Source: Streptomyces sp. NBC_00443 (GTDB lineage Bacteria; Actinomycetota; Actinomycetes; Streptomycetales; Streptomycetaceae). Taken from it: 64,000 nt of DNA. Location: positions 6,758,001 through 6,822,000 of the forward strand of contig NZ_CP107917.1 in NCBI RefSeq assembly GCF_036014175.1. Reading direction: 5' to 3'. The translations under genes were made by a program, and so were the position numbers. The notes beneath the pieces are model-generated. The model did no database searches, had not been told where the DNA came from, and saw only the letters and a program-made list of their open reading frames with translations. Of the stretch, positions 42,701 to 51,090 are shown piece by piece. Numbering within the stretch: the first letter of the stretch is position 1; each line of letters begins with the position of its first letter.

Positions 42701-44540
42701 ACAGCCGGCCGATCCGCCGGGCTTCCGGCAGGGCCGTCAGCAGCAGGTGCACGACGTCGGGAGGGGCGGCCACGTCGGCGTCCCACGGGACGTGCCGGGG
42801 GTCCGAGATCGAGCCGATGCCCAGGTCGCCGCGGACGAGTGCGCGCCGGGTCCAGGGCGAGACCACCGCGACCCCGTGCCCGTCCGCCTGGAGGGAGCGC
42901 ACCAGCGCGGCGGTGCGCCGGTGTCCGGTGGGTACGGCCTCCTCCAGCCCGAACCGCCGGTGCAGCCCGGGCGGCCCGCCCACCAGCCGCACCTGACCGC
43001 ACTCCTTCGCCGCACGCACCAAGTGATGCGCCAGCGGATGCAGTTGGGCCACCAGGGCGGCCACGGCCACCGGCGTCCCCTGCCGCAGCACGACCACGAC
43101 CCGCGCCCCTTCCGCTGCCCACTGTCGGGCCTGCGCGGCGGCGTCCGGGGGCACGTCGTCGTCACCCGCCGATCCGTCGGCCGCGCTGTCACCGAACGGC
43201 CGCAACTCCCAGCCGTCCCGCCGCCCGGGCACCGGGGAGCCCCCGAGATGCCGGGCCCGCCGGGCGGCCGCCTCCGCGGCGTCGATCAGCTCGTGAATGC
43301 GTACGTGAATCTCGTCGGCGTCCGGAACGTCGTCAGCAGCGTCGTCAGGAGCGTCTTCGGGCGCGTCTTCGGGGGCGTCGTCCGAACTGCCGCCCGCCGG
43401 GCGGCCGTTCCTGGGACCGGCCGAGGAGAACATCTCCGGGCTGCCGCCGTCGTCCCCTCCCGCTCCCAGCCGCAGGACGCTCTCGACCGTCCAGTCGCGG
43501 CCGGCCAGAACCCGGGCGTCGAGGACCACCGTGTCGATACGGTCCAGGCGGCGCAGCACCTCCGGCCGCAGCACCAGCGCGCCCCGGTCGGAGAGGGCCC
43601 GGCCCACCGAGGACGCGAACGCCTCGCGGCCGGACTGGGGGCCGCGCGGAGTTCCCGCGATCAGCAGCGCCAGCCCACGGTCGTGGCTGAAGGTGCCGAC
43701 CGACGTCAGTCCGTACGCCGCGAGCGACACCGGCGCGGCCACGTTCGCGTACCGGTCGCCCGGGCCCGGGGGCAGCGGCGCGGGGCGCTCGTAGGCCGGC
43801 ACCGCGTCGTGGCGGTACGTCCCCTCGTGCGCGGCCAGCCGCGTCGCCCAGTCCGCCCACGCCCCGCGCCGGGCCTGCACCTCGGCGTACCGGGCTGCGG
43901 CCAGCACGGCGATCACGGTGGCGCCCAGCGGCCGGAACGTCAGCGTCGACACGACCAGGTTCACCACGGCGAAGCCGCGCTCCGTCGCCGTCTCGCCGAT
44001 CCGTCGGGCGATGCCTTCACGCAACGGCGGTGCGGACTCCGCGAACTGGATCACCGACTGCACCAGCGGATGCAGCCCCCGCACCCGAAGCGCGTCCCCC
44101 ACCGCAGCCACCCCGACGGCAAGAAGGCCCGCCCCAAGCCGAATGCCCGCCCCGACCTGCGCCCGACTGTCCCCGGGATACCCAACGGGCTCCCGCCCCC
44201 GATCGCCCCCGACGTCCCGGAGACCGCCTCGGGCTGCCGCCCCCTCACCCTGAGCCCCCCGAGCCGCCGTCCCGCCGCCCCGAGCGTCCTCGCAGGACGC
44301 GCCCTCCGCGGGGCCACCCCGAGGCCCTGGCTCGTCGCCCTGAGTTCCTTGGGGTTCTGGCCCCGTCTTCGGGTCACCCAGGGGCCCTAATCCGTTGCCC
44401 AGAGTTCCTTGGGGTTCTGACCCCGTCTTCGGATCACCCCGAGGCCTTGGCTCGTCGCCCTGAGCACCCTGAGGTTCCGTCCCCGCCTCCGGGGCGTCCC
44501 AACGGCCAAGCCCCTCGTCCCGAGTAGCCGGGGCTTTCAC
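39711..44540 (-). CDS. CtpI-like cation-transporting P-type ATPase, main part
   Basis: A 1609-residue frame. Catalytic features are complete: actuator motif LTGES, phosphorylation motif DKTGTLTEG, VTGDHP and the hinge TGDGANDAPAIR, with the P2-type membrane motif AAVPEGLPFVATV. Large N-terminal and central soluble regions are as in mycobacterial CtpI, whose transported ion is unsettled. Residues 1-85 form a low-complexity linker of 20-residue repeats (GDPKTGPEPQGTQ and similar). A short insertion after the DKTGT motif (VSHDLQ...VSHDLQ) comes from a 26-bp direct repeat. The GTG at 44540 follows AGGAGG, but the natural N-terminus is probably the HMA-like frame at 44604-45110, lost through frameshifts in the repetitive linker. 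Confidence 0.85.
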   Translation of the reverse strand: MKAPATRDEGLGRWDAPEAGTEPQGAQGDEPRPRGDPKTGSEPQGTLGNGLGPLGDPKTGPEPQGTQGDEPGPRGGPAEGASCEDARGGGTAARGAQGEGAAARGGLRDVGGDRGREPVGYPGDSRAQVGAGIRLGAGLLAVGVAAVGDALRVRGLHPLVQSVIQFAESAPPLREGIARRIGETATERGFAVVNLVVSTLTFRPLGATVIAVLAAARYAEVQARRGAWADWATRLAAHEGTYRHDAVPAYERPAPLPPGPGDRYANVAAPVSLAAYGLTSVGTFSHDRGLALLIAGTPRGPQSGREAFASSVGRALSDRGALVLRPEVLRRLDRIDTVVLDARVLAGRDWTVESVLRLGAGGDDGGSPEMFSSAGPRNGRPAGGSSDDAPEDAPEDAPDDAADDVPDADEIHVRIHELIDAAEAAARRARHLGGSPVPGRRDGWELRPFGDSAADGSAGDDDVPPDAAAQARQWAAEGARVVVVLRQGTPVAVAALVAQLHPLAHHLVRAAKECGQVRLVGGPPGLHRRFGLEEAVPTGHRRTAALVRSLQADGHGVAVVSPWTRRALVRGDLGIGSISDPRHVPWDADVAAPPDVVHLLLTALPEARRIGRLCARLEAVGAVAGSALALLVPRPRAWARARLVADAVTIGGVATGFWAGWRLHGRPAPAATERTPWHAMAVRQVMSRLATSSRGLDVAESARRRQFAGHDRHDGAVTLIGRVAEELANPLTPVLAVGGGISAALGSVLDAVLIGGVLGVDALVGGVQRQQADTAAERLVEATSVRVRVRRPGRAEAVEAAGDHLVRGDVIELRAGDSVPADCRVVQAQGLEVDESSLTGESLPVVKSAAPTAARAVADRTSMLYEGTTVAAGHALAVVVATGTATEAGSAGDAGPEGGPPESGVERRLKALGRWFLPLSVGAGAVLFGVDMLRRRPLGAALGSAVSLCVAAVPEGLPFVATVAELAAARRLSTRDTLVRSASTIEALGRTDVLCFDKTGTLTEGRISLQQVSDGQVSHDLQLDRSSQGTEPGRDSHGPEPGQVSHDLQPGACDPLPPALRRIVGTAALAGPPGAAADLAHPTDRAIAKGAELLGAAPARAAGLGTDTWERLAELPFEPGRGYHAVLGRSDSEARVVVKGAPEVVLARCDRIRRGDADAEPFDERLRAETEAEVDRLARRGLRVLAVAERVLPEGPPRDTAEGPGDLDDDVVDGLCLLGLLGLADPVRATAAESVDRLSRAGVRIVMVTGDHPSTAAAIARELRPEEEPRLMTGAELDALDDAALARTLPDITVFARTTPAHKVRIVTALRSAGRVVAVTGDGANDAPAIRIADVGIALGSRATPAARAAADVVVTDDRIETIVDAFVEGRAMWASVRRALGILLGGNLGEIAFTLATTLFTGRSALNARQLLLVNVLTDMLPAMAIAARPPAAHSEQLLAEGPEASLGKALTRHIRLRAAVTTVAASAAWIAARATGTRAHADTVALVALVTSQLFQTLQDAGRDPVVAAAVVGSLVVLGVVVTVPGLSHFFGSRPLGPAGWTIALASAAGSVLVPAVARGLLMRWRKFTRRQPVCSLPDDISPDKGRRTPHDAHERRPPCRRYSARS
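41393..41499. repeat. 26-bp direct repeat inside the ATPase P domain
   Basis: GCTGCAGGTCGTGGGAGACC plus CTGGCCG occurs at 41393-41418 and again at 41474-41499, 81 bp apart and therefore in frame. Confidence 0.85.
44341..44520. repeat. 60-bp tandem repeat, three units
   Basis: Three consecutive 60-bp units (starting TGAGTTCCTTGGGGTTCTGG, AGAGTTCCTTGGGGTTCTGA, TGAGCACCCTGAGGTTCCGT) encode the 20-residue repeats of the ATPase linker. The first two are the most alike. Confidence 0.85.
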
Positions 44541-44603
44541 CCCTCCTCGCGGACCCCCTCCTCGCGGACCCCCGTCTCCCGGACCCCCTCCTGCCGGACC
44601 CCC

Positions 44604-45110
44604 TCAGCCCCTGCCCCCTCGCCCTCGGTTCTCGCCCCCTCCCCCGAGCACCACCCCCGCCCCCTCACGCCCCGCCCGCTCCTCCGCCAGGGCCTCGGCC
44701 GCCTCGACAACCCCAGCCACCACCTCAAGGTCCGTCTCCGGCCCGCAGCCCACATACACGCAGCCCAGCGCGCCGTTCACCTCGGCGCGGGTCACCCCCG
44801 GCAGGCGTCGCAGGGCTGTCTCCAGCTCGCGGGACGCGGGGATCGTGCCGGGTTGACCCAGGCGGCGTAGCTCGATCTGCACGCCGCCGGGAGTCGGCCA
44901 GCGGCCGGGCGTGCCGGGACGCAGCAGCGGTCCGATCAGTGGGAGTGCCGGCGTTACGGACGTCAGCCCCTGTGCGACGGACCGGGCCGCGGCAGTCGTG
45001 GCGGTCATGGCGGACCTGGGGAGCAGGGAAGAGAGCTGTCGCCAGATCACGCGGCCTCCAGAGGCCGACGGCGGGCTGAGGCGCCGCGCCGGGGAGAGGA
45101 CGCGGTTCAT
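44604..45110 (-). CDS. N-terminal HMA-like region of the P-type ATPase, out of frame with the rest
   Basis: 168 codons. After a basic start, SVAQGLTSVTPALPLIGPLLRPG and IELRRLGQPGTIPASRELETALRRLPGVTRAEVNGALG (read as two pieces) resemble the N-terminal ferredoxin-like domain of CtpI-type ATPases. No CxxC metal-binding pair is present. The frame ends at 44604 in Gly/Arg-rich sequence. A third frame then runs through EGVRQEGVRETGVREEGVREEG and stops on the GTGA that opens the main ATPase frame. Two indels in this repeat-rich stretch, real or from sequencing, would join everything into one protein. Alternative start: GTG at 45050 after GGAGG. Confidence 0.6.
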   Translation of the reverse strand: MNRVLSPARRLSPPSASGGRVIWRQLSSLLPRSAMTATTAAARSVAQGLTSVTPALPLIGPLLRPGTPGRWPTPGGVQIELRRLGQPGTIPASRELETALRRLPGVTRAEVNGALGCVYVGCGPETDLEVVAGVVEAAEALAEERAGREGAGVVLGGGGENRGRGGRG

Positions 45111-45195
45111 CCCAGTATTGGCGTATATCGAGAGCCACGCTCGTCACAGCGGCCCTGGGGCGGGCCGGAGGGACGACAGACTGCCTCGGTCCCGA

Positions 45196-45828
45196 CTACT
45201 CGCCTTCGTGCCGCGGCGCGCACCCGAGTACGTGGGACTTGACCATCTCGGCGATCCGCGGATCCCGGCGCTGGAACGCGGCCACCAACTCCTCGTGCTC
45301 CTCCGCGTACGACTGCTGCACCGTCCCCAGCCACCGGATCGACAGGGCCGTGAACACCTCGATGCCGAGGCCCTCCCAGGTGTGCAGCAGCACCGAGTTG
45401 CCCGCCGCCCGCACCAGCTCCCGGTGGAAGGCGACCGTGTGCCGCACCTGGCCCGTGCCGTCGGAGAGGCGGTCCGCCTCGTACAGGGCGGCGACATGCG
45501 GCTCCAGGGCGGAGCAGTCCTCCGCGAGGCGGTCGGCCGCGAGTTCCGCGGCGATGGCCTCGAGGCCCGCCCGGACCGGGTAGCTCTCCTCCAGGTCGGC
45601 CGCGGTCAGACTCCGTACCCGGACGCCCTTGTTGGGCGCGGACTCGATCAGCCGCAGCGACTCCAGCTCACGCAGCGCCTCCCGCACCGGCGTCTGGCTG
45701 ACCTCCAGCTCGGTGGCGATCCGCCGTTCCACGATCCGCTCGCCCGGCTGCCAGCGCCCGCTGATGATCCCCTCCAGGATGTGCTCGCGGATCTGTTCGC
45801 GCAGCGAGTGGATGACGGGGGCGGTCGC
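45196..45828 (-). CDS. GntR-family regulator (FadR/FCD type) without a normal start codon
   Basis: The frame encodes a complete GntR/FCD regulator: the N-terminal winged helix APVIHSLREQIREHILEGII...GRWQPGERIVERRIATELEVSQTPVREALRELE, then an FCD ligand domain with AFHRELVRAAGNSVLLHTWEGLG. In-frame upstream of IVERR there is no ATG, GTG or TTG. AAGGAG at 45833-45838 sits exactly 5 nt before a GCG codon (45826-45828), just where a GTG would be expected. A start mutation, a base error or an unusual start codon are the options; a shortened product from 45732 would lose part of the DNA-binding domain. Location next to sucB-lpd suggests a role in central carbon control, unproven. Confidence 0.75.
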   Translation of the reverse strand, partial: ATAPVIHSLREQIREHILEGIISGRWQPGERIVERRIATELEVSQTPVREALRELESLRLIESAPNKGVRVRSLTAADLEESYPVRAGLEAIAAELAADRLAEDCSALEPHVAALYEADRLSDGTGQVRHTVAFHRELVRAAGNSVLLHTWEGLGIEVFTALSIRWLGTVQQSYAEEHEELVAAFQRRDPRIAEMVKSHVLGCAPRHEGE

Positions 45829-45966
45829 GAGAGCTCCTTAGGGCGCGTTTGACGTTTAGACAATAAGGCCGGGACGCTCCGCCGGAGGGGCGCACGGGGG
45901 CGCTTTGGTGCAGGTGAGACGAGACTTACACGGAGACTTACACGCTCGGTCGGCCCGGCACAATGG

Positions 45967-46003
45967 CGATGCCCTCCCCCCGGAGACCGGGGGAAGGGCA
46001 TCG
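45967..46003 (-). terminator. sucB terminator
   Basis: 17-bp stem CGATGCCCTCCCCCCGG/CCGGGGGAAGGGCATCG with one G-U pair and a 3-nt loop, 36 nt after the sucB stop. Confidence 0.88.
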
Positions 46004-46038
46004 TCGTACTGGCAGGCCGCATACAGCCGGCAGGGTCC

Positions 46039-47844
46039 TTACAGGCCGAGCTCGACCTCGAACTCGCCCGCCTCAAGGATCGCCTTGACCGCCGTCAGGT
46101 AACGGGCCGCGTCGGCACCGTCCACCAGACGGTGGTCGTAGGACAGGGTCAGGTAGGTCATGTCGCGGACGCCGATGACCGTGCCCTCCTCCGTCTCGAT
46201 GACGGCCGGGCGCTTGACCGTGGCGCCGATGCCGAGGATCGCGACCTGGCCCGGCGGCACGATGATCGTGTCGAAGAGCGCACCGCGCGAACCGGTGTTG
46301 GAGATGGTGAAGGTCGCGCCGGACAGCTCGTCGGGCGTGATCTTGTTGGCGCGGACCTTGCCCGCCAGGTCGGCCGTGGCCTTGGCGATGCCGGCGATGT
46401 TGAGGTCGCCCGCGTGCTTGATGACCGGGGTCATCAGGCCCTTCTCCGAGTCCACCGCGATACCGATGTTCTCGGTGTCGAAGTAGGTGATCGTGCCCTC
46501 GGCCTCGTTGATCTTGGCGTTGACGGGCGCGTGCGCCTTCAGCGCCTGGGCCGCGGCCTTGACGAAGAACGGCATCGGGGAGAGCTTGACGCCTTCGCGG
46601 GCGGCGAAGGAGTCCTTCGCCCGGCCGCGCAGCTTCATCAGGCGCGTGACGTCGACCTCGACGACCGACGACAGCTGCGCCTGCTCGTGCAGCGCCTTGA
46701 CCATGTTGTCGCCGATGACCTTGCGGATACGCGGCATCTTGACGGTCTGGCCACGCAGGGGCGAGGCCTCCAGCGCCGGCGCCTTCTTCGCGGCGGCGGC
46801 CGGGGCGGCAGCGGCGGGAGCCGGAGCAGCGGCGGCGGCCTTCGCGGCCTCGGCGGCGGCGATGACGTCCTGCTTGCGGATACGGCCGCCGACGCCGGTG
46901 CCCTTGACGGCGGCCAGGTCGACGCCGTTCTCGGCGGCGAGCTTGCGCACCAGCGGGGTGACGTAGGCGCCCTCGTCGGTCGGCTTGGCGGCGGCCGGAG
47001 CGGCCGGAGCCGGGGTGACCGGGGCCGGGGCGGCCGGCGCGGGAGCCGGAGCAGCGGGCTGGGCCGGAGCCGGGGCGGCAGCGGCGGGCGCGGCCGGAGC
47101 GGCGGGGGCAGCCGGAGCGGCCGGAGCCGCGGGGGCGGCCGGGGCAGCGGCGGCGGGGGCCGGAGCCTCCTGGGCCGGGGCGGCCGCCGGAGCGGCACCC
47201 GCGGCACCGATGACGGCCAGCTTGGCACCGACCTCGGCCGTCTCGTCCTCGCCCACCACGATCTCCAGCAGCGTGCCGGAGGCCGGGGCGGGGATCTCGG
47301 TGTCGACCTTGTCCGTCGACACCTCAAGCAGCGGCTCGTCGGCCTCGACGCTGTCACCGACCGACTTCAGCCAGCGGGTGACGGTGCCCTCGGTGACGGA
47401 CTCGCCGAGCGCGGGCAGGACGACGTCCGTGCCCTCGGCGGAACCGCCGCCGGCGGCGGCCTCGGCGGTGGGAGCCGGGGCGGGAGCGGCCTGCTCGGTG
47501 GACGGGGCAGCGGCCTGCGGGGCCGGCTCCGGCTCGGCGGCCGGCTCCGGTTCGGCGGCCGGGGCGGGCTCGGCGGCGGGGGCCGGGGCAGCAGCGGGGG
47601 CGCCCGTGCCGTCGTCGATCACGGCCAGCTCGGCACCGACCTCGACCGTCTCGTCCTCGGCGACCTTGATGGAGGCCAGGACGCCGGCGGCGGGGGAGGG
47701 GATCTCGGTGTCGACCTTGTCGGTGGAGACCTCGAGCAGCGGCTCGTCGGCCTCGACGCGCTCACCCTCGGCCTTCAGCCAGCGGGTGACAGTGCCCTCG
47801 GTGACGCTCTCGCCGAGCGCCGGAAGGGTTACGGAAACCGCCAT
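46039..47844 (-). CDS. sucB: dihydrolipoamide acyltransferase (E2), two lipoyl domains
   Basis: A 601-residue E2. Two lipoyl domains carry the modified Lys in DKVDTEIPSP (Lys43) and again in DKVDTEIPAP (about residue 180). Ala/Pro-rich linkers connect them to a peripheral subunit-binding domain (VTPLVRKLAAENGVDLAAVKGTGVGGRIRKQD) and a catalytic domain with the His and Asp in LTLSYDHRLVDGADAARYL. It is annotated as succinyltransferase in Streptomyces. In related actinobacteria a single E2 serves both pyruvate and 2-oxoglutarate dehydrogenase complexes, so it probably works with aceE too. It is followed by the GntR gene and preceded by lpd, 59 nt away. Confidence 0.94.
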   Translation of the reverse strand: MAVSVTLPALGESVTEGTVTRWLKAEGERVEADEPLLEVSTDKVDTEIPSPAAGVLASIKVAEDETVEVGAELAVIDDGTGAPAAAPAPAAEPAPAAEPEPAAEPEPAPQAAAPSTEQAAPAPAPTAEAAAGGGSAEGTDVVLPALGESVTEGTVTRWLKSVGDSVEADEPLLEVSTDKVDTEIPAPASGTLLEIVVGEDETAEVGAKLAVIGAAGAAPAAAPAQEAPAPAAAAPAAPAAPAAPAAPAAPAAPAAAAPAPAQPAAPAPAPAAPAPVTPAPAAPAAAKPTDEGAYVTPLVRKLAAENGVDLAAVKGTGVGGRIRKQDVIAAAEAAKAAAAAPAPAAAAPAAAAKKAPALEASPLRGQTVKMPRIRKVIGDNMVKALHEQAQLSSVVEVDVTRLMKLRGRAKDSFAAREGVKLSPMPFFVKAAAQALKAHAPVNAKINEAEGTITYFDTENIGIAVDSEKGLMTPVIKHAGDLNIAGIAKATADLAGKVRANKITPDELSGATFTISNTGSRGALFDTIIVPPGQVAILGIGATVKRPAVIETEEGTVIGVRDMTYLTLSYDHRLVDGADAARYLTAVKAILEAGEFEVELGL

Positions 47845-47903
47845 GGTTTCGGTTGCTCCTTACGAATTGCGGAAGTCTGAGTCGTCGCTTCGTCGACCGA
47901 GGG

Positions 47904-49292
47904 TCAGTCGTGCGAGTGCAGCGGCTTGCCGGCCAGGGCCAGGTGGGCCTCGCCGAGCGCCTCATTCTGCGTCGGGTGGGCGTGGATGAGCTGGGCGACC
48001 TCGGCGGGCAGCGCCTCCCAGTTGTAGATCAGCTGGGCTTCGCCGACCTGCTCGCCCATGCGGTCGCCGACCATGTGGACGCCGACCACGGCGCCGTCCT
48101 TGACCTGGACGAGCTTGATCTCGCCCGAGGTGTTGAGGATCTTGCTCTTGCCGTTGCCCGCGAGGTTGTACTTCAGAGCGACGACCTTGTCCGCGCCGTA
48201 GATCTCCTTGGCCTTGGCCTCGGTGATGCCGACGGAGGCGACCTCCGGGTGGCAGTAGGTCACCCGCGGGACACCGTCGTAGTCGATCGGAACGGTCTTC
48301 AGACCGGCCAGACGCTCCGCCACCAGGATGCCCTCGGCGAAGCCGACGTGCGCGAGCTGGAGGGTCGGGACGAGGTCACCGACGGCGGAGATGGTCGGGA
48401 CGTTGGTGCGCATGTACTCGTCGACGAGGACGTAGCCGCGGTCCATGGCGACGCCCTGCTCCTCGTAGCCGAGACCGGCGGAGACCGGGCCGCGGCCGAC
48501 GGCGACGAGCAGGACCTCGGCCTCGAACTCCTTGCCGTCGGCGAGGGTGACCTTGACGCCGTCGGCGGTGTACTCGGCCTTCGAGAAGAAGGTGCCCAGG
48601 TTGAACTTGATGCCGCGCTTGCGGAAGGCGCGCTCAAGAAGCTTCGAGCTGTTCTCGTCCTCGACCGGGACGAGGTGCTTCAGGCCCTCGATGACGGTGA
48701 CGTCCGTACCGAAGGACTTCCAGGCGGAGGCGAACTCGACGCCGATGACACCGCCGCCGAGGACGATCGCCGACTTCGGGACGCGGTCCAGGACGAGGGC
48801 GTGGTCCGAGGAGATGATGCGGTTGCCGTCGATCTCCAGGCCCGGCAGCGACTTCGGCACGGAGCCGGTCGCCAGCAGGACGTGGCGGCCCTGGACGCGC
48901 CGGCCGTTCACGTCGACGGAGGTGGGGGAGGACAGCCGGCCCTCACCCTCGATGTAGGTCACCTTGCGGGAGGCGACGAGTCCCTGCAGGCCCTTGTAGA
49001 GGCCGGAGATCACGCCGTCCTTGTACTTGTGGACACCGGCGATGTCGATGCCCTCGAAGCTGGCCTTCACACCGAACTGCTCGCTCTCACGAGCCTGGTC
49101 GGCGATCTCGCCCGCGTGCAGCAGGGCCTTGGTGGGGATGCAACCCCGGTGCAGGCAGGTGCCGCCGACCTTGTCCTTCTCGATCAGGGCGACGTCCAGG
49201 CCCAGCTGCGCCCCGCGCAGGGCCGCGGCGTAACCGCCACTACCACCGCCGAGGATCACTAGGTCGAAAACGGTGCTGGCGTCGTTCGCCAC
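47904..49292 (-). CDS. lpd: dihydrolipoyl dehydrogenase (E3)
   Basis: A 462-residue flavoprotein that reoxidises dihydrolipoyl groups and reduces NAD+. The FAD motif VILGGGSGGYAAALRGAQ, the redox disulfide GGTCLHRGCIPTKAL, the NAD motif AIVLGGGVIGVEFAS and the C-terminal catalytic HAHPTQNEALGEAH are all present. The GTG at 49292 (VANDASTVFDL) has GGAGG upstream and is preferred over the ATG at 49310. It lies directly upstream of sucB, forming a two-gene unit that supplies E3 and E2 of the 2-oxo acid dehydrogenase complexes. Confidence 0.96.
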   Translation of the reverse strand: MANDASTVFDLVILGGGSGGYAAALRGAQLGLDVALIEKDKVGGTCLHRGCIPTKALLHAGEIADQARESEQFGVKASFEGIDIAGVHKYKDGVISGLYKGLQGLVASRKVTYIEGEGRLSSPTSVDVNGRRVQGRHVLLATGSVPKSLPGLEIDGNRIISSDHALVLDRVPKSAIVLGGGVIGVEFASAWKSFGTDVTVIEGLKHLVPVEDENSSKLLERAFRKRGIKFNLGTFFSKAEYTADGVKVTLADGKEFEAEVLLVAVGRGPVSAGLGYEEQGVAMDRGYVLVDEYMRTNVPTISAVGDLVPTLQLAHVGFAEGILVAERLAGLKTVPIDYDGVPRVTYCHPEVASVGITEAKAKEIYGADKVVALKYNLAGNGKSKILNTSGEIKLVQVKDGAVVGVHMVGDRMGEQVGEAQLIYNWEALPAEVAQLIHAHPTQNEALGEAHLALAGKPLHSHD

Positions 49293-49493
49293 GTCACGTC
49301 CTCCATGCATGTGCGCCTACGCCGGTCAGCAGTGACCGGTCGGCGGCTGGTGTCCGGCCGCTCTTTCTTCGGCCCTGTGGTGGGGCCCTGTCCTGCCGAG
49401 CCCCATCTTCGCACTTGTCCACACCGAACGAGACGCCGGGCCGGTGTGTGAGACGTCCCACGTTCAGCTGAGCGGGCATGGAAGGGGGGCATG

Positions 49494-49537
49494 AGTGAGG
49501 GGGGCTCCGCCCTACCCGCGCGCGGACCCCCCTCACT
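49494..49537 (-). terminator. putative pepA terminator
   Basis: 11-bp stem AGTGAGGGGGG/CCCCCCTCACT with a 22-nt loop, 12 nt after the pepA stop. Confidence 0.6.
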
Positions 49538-49548
49538 TCATGACGACG

Positions 49549-51090
49549 TCAGCCCAGGTCTCCGGCCGCCGTCAGCTCGGCGAGCCGGACCAGCGTCCGC
49601 ACCGCGGACCCCGTGCCGCCCTTCGGCGTGTACCCGAAGGGCCCGCCCTCGTTGAACGCGGGACCGGCGATGTCGATGTGCGCCCAGGTAATGCCCTCGC
49701 CGACGAACTCGCGCAGGAAGAGCCCCGCGACCAGCCCGCCGCCCATGCGCTCACCCATGTTGGCGATGTCGGCGGTGGGCGAGTCCATCCCCTTGCGCAG
49801 GTGCTCCGGCAGCGGCATCGGCCAGGACGCCTCACCGACCTCCTCGGCCGCCTCCACGATCGCGGAGCGGAACGCGTCGTCGTTGCCCATGACACCGAAC
49901 GTCCGGTTCCCCAGCGCCAGCACCATCGCCCCGGTCAGCGTCGCCACGTCCACGATCGCGTCCGGCTTCTCCTGCGAGGCCGCCCACAGCGCGTCGGCGA
50001 GCACCAACCGGCCCTCGGCGTCCGTGTTGAGCACCTCGACGGTCTTGCCGCTGAACATGCGCAGCACGTCACCGGGGCGCACCGCGGTCCCCGACGGCAT
50101 GTTCTCGGCGAGCGCCAGCCAGCCGGTGATGTTCACCCGGAGACCGAGCCGCGCTGCGGCGACGACGGCGGCGAACACGGCGGCCGCGCCGCTCATGTCG
50201 CACTTCATCGTCTCGTTGTGCCCGGCCGGCTTCAGCGAGATGCCGCCCGAGTCGTAGGTGATGCCCTTGCCGACGAGCGCGAGGTGCTTGTCCGCCTTGG
50301 CGTGCGTGTACGTCAGCTTCACCAGCCGCGGACCGGCGGCCGATCCGGAGCCGACGCCGAGGATGCCGCCGTAGCCGCCCTTGGTCAGCGCCTTCTCGTC
50401 GAGCACCTGCACCTTGATGCCGTGCTCCTTGGCCGCCGTGGAGGCGACCGCGGCGAAGGACTCGGGGGTGAGGTCGTTGGGCGGGGTGTTGATCAGGTCG
50501 CGGGCGCGGTTGAGCTCCTCGACGACGGCGGTGGCGCGCTCGATCGCGGCCTTGTGCTCCTTGTCGCGGGACTTGCCGCCGAGCAGCGCGGCCTCGGCGA
50601 GGGGAGCCTTGCCGTTCTTCTTGTCCCGGTCGCTCTTGCCGTTGTCCTTGTACGCGTCGAAGGCGTACGCCCCGAGCAGCACGCCCTCGGCGACGGCACC
50701 GATGTCGGCGGCGTCGTTCAGCGGCAGCGCGAACGCGGCCTTCTTGGAGCCGGCGAGGGCGCGGGCGGCGACGCCGGCGGCCTTGCGCAGCGCCTCGCCG
50801 TCGTAGTCGGCGTCCTTCTCGGGCGCGGCACCCAGACCGACCGCCACCACGAGCGGGGTCTTGAAGCCGGCGGGCGCGGGGAGCTTCGTCACCTCGCCCT
50901 CGGCACCGGTGGCACCGAGGGTCTCCAGGACGCCGGCGAGCTTGCCGTCGTACGCCTTGTCCACGGCCTCGGCGCCCGGTGCGACGACCGGTCCGGCGGC
51001 CTTGGACCCAGAGCCCTTGGCGACACCGATCACGATCGCGTCGGCGCGCAGGCCGGCCGCCGCGGCGGTGCTGAGAGTGAGAGCAGTCAC
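49549..51090 (-). CDS. pepA: leucyl aminopeptidase (M17)
   Basis: A 513-residue cytosolic aminopeptidase. The C-terminal catalytic half has LVGKGITYDSGGISLKPAGH (metal-binding Lys and Asp) and the family signature NTDAEGRLVLADAL. An N-terminal regulatory domain precedes it. It removes N-terminal residues from peptides using two metal ions, usually as a hexamer. It starts at a GTG (51090). It is upstream of lpd on the same strand but 256 nt away, with a probable terminator in the gap. Its 5' side faces the divergent deacetylase gene across 368 nt, where TGAGCGTTCGCTCA (51259-51272) is a small inverted repeat. Confidence 0.96.
   Translation of the reverse strand: MTALTLSTAAAAGLRADAIVIGVAKGSGSKAAGPVVAPGAEAVDKAYDGKLAGVLETLGATGAEGEVTKLPAPAGFKTPLVVAVGLGAAPEKDADYDGEALRKAAGVAARALAGSKKAAFALPLNDAADIGAVAEGVLLGAYAFDAYKDNGKSDRDKKNGKAPLAEAALLGGKSRDKEHKAAIERATAVVEELNRARDLINTPPNDLTPESFAAVASTAAKEHGIKVQVLDEKALTKGGYGGILGVGSGSAAGPRLVKLTYTHAKADKHLALVGKGITYDSGGISLKPAGHNETMKCDMSGAAAVFAAVVAAARLGLRVNITGWLALAENMPSGTAVRPGDVLRMFSGKTVEVLNTDAEGRLVLADALWAASQEKPDAIVDVATLTGAMVLALGNRTFGVMGNDDAFRSAIVEAAEEVGEASWPMPLPEHLRKGMDSPTADIANMGERMGGGLVAGLFLREFVGEGITWAHIDIAGPAFNEGGPFGYTPKGGTGSAVRTLVRLAELTAAGDLG

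Noticed and set aside
39597..44390. A 1597-codon plus-strand frame opposite the P-type ATPase
   Set aside because: Antisense shadow with Arg/Gly/Pro-rich composition and no motif.
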